This document shows positions 62,849 to 64,000 of a DNA stretch of 64,000 nt, in pieces. The translations under genes and the position numbers were made by a program. Below the pieces are notes generated by a model. The model was not told where the DNA came from, made no database searches, and was given only the letters and a program-made list of their open reading frames with translations. The first letter of the stretch is position 1. The number at the start of each line of letters is the position of its first letter. The stretch covers positions 3,720,001-3,784,000 of the forward strand of contig CP064999.1 in the NCBI GenBank assembly GCA_016700115.1, written 5' to 3'. Source of the stretch: Sphingobacteriales bacterium. GTDB taxonomy: Bacteria; Bacteroidota; Bacteroidia; Chitinophagales; UBA2359.

Positions 62849-63502
62849 ATGTTTATGGGATTCGATAAATACAAACTAATAACTATAGAAGGCAATACCG
62901 GTGCAGGTAAAACCACATTGGCAAAAATGCTGGCTAAACAATATAATGGGCATTTAATATTAGAAGAATTTGCAGAAAATCCTTTTCTACCCAAGTTTTA
63001 TTCCGAGCCTGAAAAGTATGCATTTCATACAGAAATGTATTTTATGCTTGACCGTTATCATCAATTGAATAAATTTATTGAGTCAAATCAAACGGGTAAT
63101 GGTTTGACCATTTCAGATTATATTTTCAGGAAATCATTGTTGTATGCGGAAGTCAATCTTCAGCCGGACGAATACAGGCTATTCGAACGAATGTTTAATA
63201 CCGTTTATCCCAATCTTCCTCAGCCGGGTTTGATTATTTATGTTCATGCTACAGTACCCAGATTAATCAGAAATATACAAAAAAGAGGGAGAGATTTCGA
63301 ACAACAAGTGCGTGAATCTTATCTAAAGAGAGTTGAAAAGATCTATTTTGATTATTTTCAAAAGAACCCCCATTTGCTGGTGTTGATAATTCATGCGGAC
63401 GAACTCGATTTTGTTCATAATCCTACACATTACGATTTAATTGTTGAAGCTGTAACTAAAGATTATCCATCCGGCATTCACGATGTTTGGATCAGAATTT
63501 GA
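62849..63502 (+). CDS. Deoxynucleoside kinase family protein
   Basis: I prefer ATG 62849 (217 residues), since the TTG start at 62819 would place coding sequence over a promoter motif. The P-loop IEGNTGAGKTTLAKML lies at about 11-26, then the EEFAENPFLPKFY substrate region, FMLDRYHQL, and an Arg-rich lid (RNIQKRGRDFEQQVRESYLKR, shortened: IQKRGRDFEQQVRESYL). The family phosphorylates deoxyadenosine or deoxyguanosine to feed dNTP pools in the cytoplasm. Which base it prefers cannot be decided here. Two such genes are often found in Bacteroidota; only one is in the window. Confidence 0.88.
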   Translation: MFMGFDKYKLITIEGNTGAGKTTLAKMLAKQYNGHLILEEFAENPFLPKFYSEPEKYAFHTEMYFMLDRYHQLNKFIESNQTGNGLTISDYIFRKSLLYAEVNLQPDEYRLFERMFNTVYPNLPQPGLIIYVHATVPRLIRNIQKRGRDFEQQVRESYLKRVEKIYFDYFQKNPHLLVLIIHADELDFVHNPTHYDLIVEAVTKDYPSGIHDVWIRI

Positions 63503-63551
63503 ATTTATGGCTGTATAATTATATGTAAGTACTATTGGAAATCCATATTAT

Positions 63552-64000
63552 ATGAATCAAACCGAACAACAAACTTTATTAAGGAAAGCTAAAAGTGCAG
63601 AAATATCCAACAAGCGGTTGTTTCAAAAACTGAGGCAAAAAATGCCTAAAAATTTAGATGAAACAGTAAAAGAACTTCATCATAAAGCCTTTGAACAAAT
63701 AAGTTGCACTACTTGTGCCAATTGCTGTAAAACTACCAGCCCACGGTTTTTAGATAAAGATATTGAGAGACTTGCCCGATATTTTAAAAGCAGTCCCGGA
63801 CAATTTATAACTCGTTACCTGAAAATTGACAAAGATGGAGACTATGTCCTTCAACATGCCCCATGTCCTTTTTTGGCAGATGACAACCTTTGTATGGTTT
63901 ATGATCAACGGCCCAATGCTTGTCGTGAATATCCACACACAGATCAACGTAAATTCCATGTAAACTTTGACATTACACTTAAAAACACCTTTGTCTGTCC
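63552..64000 (+). CDS. YkgJ-family cysteine-cluster protein (partial, C-terminus outside window)
   Basis: The frame starts at ATG 63552 and is open at the right edge, giving 149 residues. It has the CxxCxxCC cluster CTTCANCC (about 57-64), then APCPFLADDNLCMVYDQRPNACREYP with three more cysteines, typical of the YkgJ/Fe-S or zinc-binding group (pfam CxxCxxCC). The role of these small proteins is not established. It is a separate gene, 49 bp after the kinase stop. Confidence 0.85.
   Translation, partial: MNQTEQQTLLRKAKSAEISNKRLFQKLRQKMPKNLDETVKELHHKAFEQISCTTCANCCKTTSPRFLDKDIERLARYFKSSPGQFITRYLKIDKDGDYVLQHAPCPFLADDNLCMVYDQRPNACREYPHTDQRKFHVNFDITLKNTFVC

Overview
The window looks like a chromosome segment of a Bacteroidota bacterium, probably of the Chitinophagia/Saprospiria/Sphingobacteriia side. 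It is AT-rich. Several secreted proteins carry type IX secretion (T9SS) C-terminal sorting domains and SprB-type surface repeats. Many genes are preceded by the Bacteroidota -7 motif TAnnTTTG, and gene orders typical of the phylum are present (uppS-bamA-ompH-ompH-murI; yajC-ybbR-coaE; gyrA-TPR; gldA/gldF/gldG family). The exact genus cannot be read from the sequence.

Layout. 0-6 kb: a very large surface protein running off the left edge (minus strand) and a short SprB-repeat protein. 6.4-14 kb: Hsp20, an RsmF-like RNA methyltransferase, a T9SS cargo protein, and guaA with a lipid acyltransferase. 14-22 kb: an accessory region with a CHAT-TIR fusion protein, a 1.1-kb gene-free AT-rich stretch, a broken IS630-type element, and a 1518-residue membrane protein that joins a PKD domain, a degenerate vWA-like region, TPRs, WD40 repeats, three EGF modules and a WG repeat. 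22-31 kb: a lysyl-oxidase-like T9SS cargo protein, then the envelope cluster uppS, bamA, two ompH/skp, murI, and a thioredoxin-TPR protein. 31-36 kb: a minus-strand operon for a GldA/GldF/GldG-type ABC system with a site-2 protease gene between gldF and gldG. 36-39 kb: a prokaryotic pentameric ligand-gated ion channel and a PhoD-type phosphatase with a dockerin-like tail. 39.5-43 kb: an IS1634-type element flanked by a 416-bp direct duplication that includes the 3' end of a TPR gene. 43-54 kb: gyrA, a 1381-residue Kazal/SprB adhesin, a small lipoprotein, and a T9SS type-B surface protein. 54-64 kb: a VOC protein, a 42-bp tandem array of palindromic units, yajC-ybbR-coaE, two small membrane proteins, a TROVE/vWA protein, an HscA-like Hsp70, a deoxynucleoside kinase, and a truncated YkgJ-family zinc/iron-cluster-type protein.

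How they work together. Most of the window serves the cell envelope: isoprenoid carrier lipid (UppS), outer-membrane assembly (BamA, OmpH), peptidoglycan precursor (MurI), and a set of large cell-surface proteins exported by T9SS. The most unusual parts are the CHAT-TIR protein with its large WD40/EGF membrane neighbour (a possible sensor-effector pair, unproven), the ligand-gated ion channel, the IS1634-type insertion with its very long target duplication, and the palindromic 42-bp array next to yajC.
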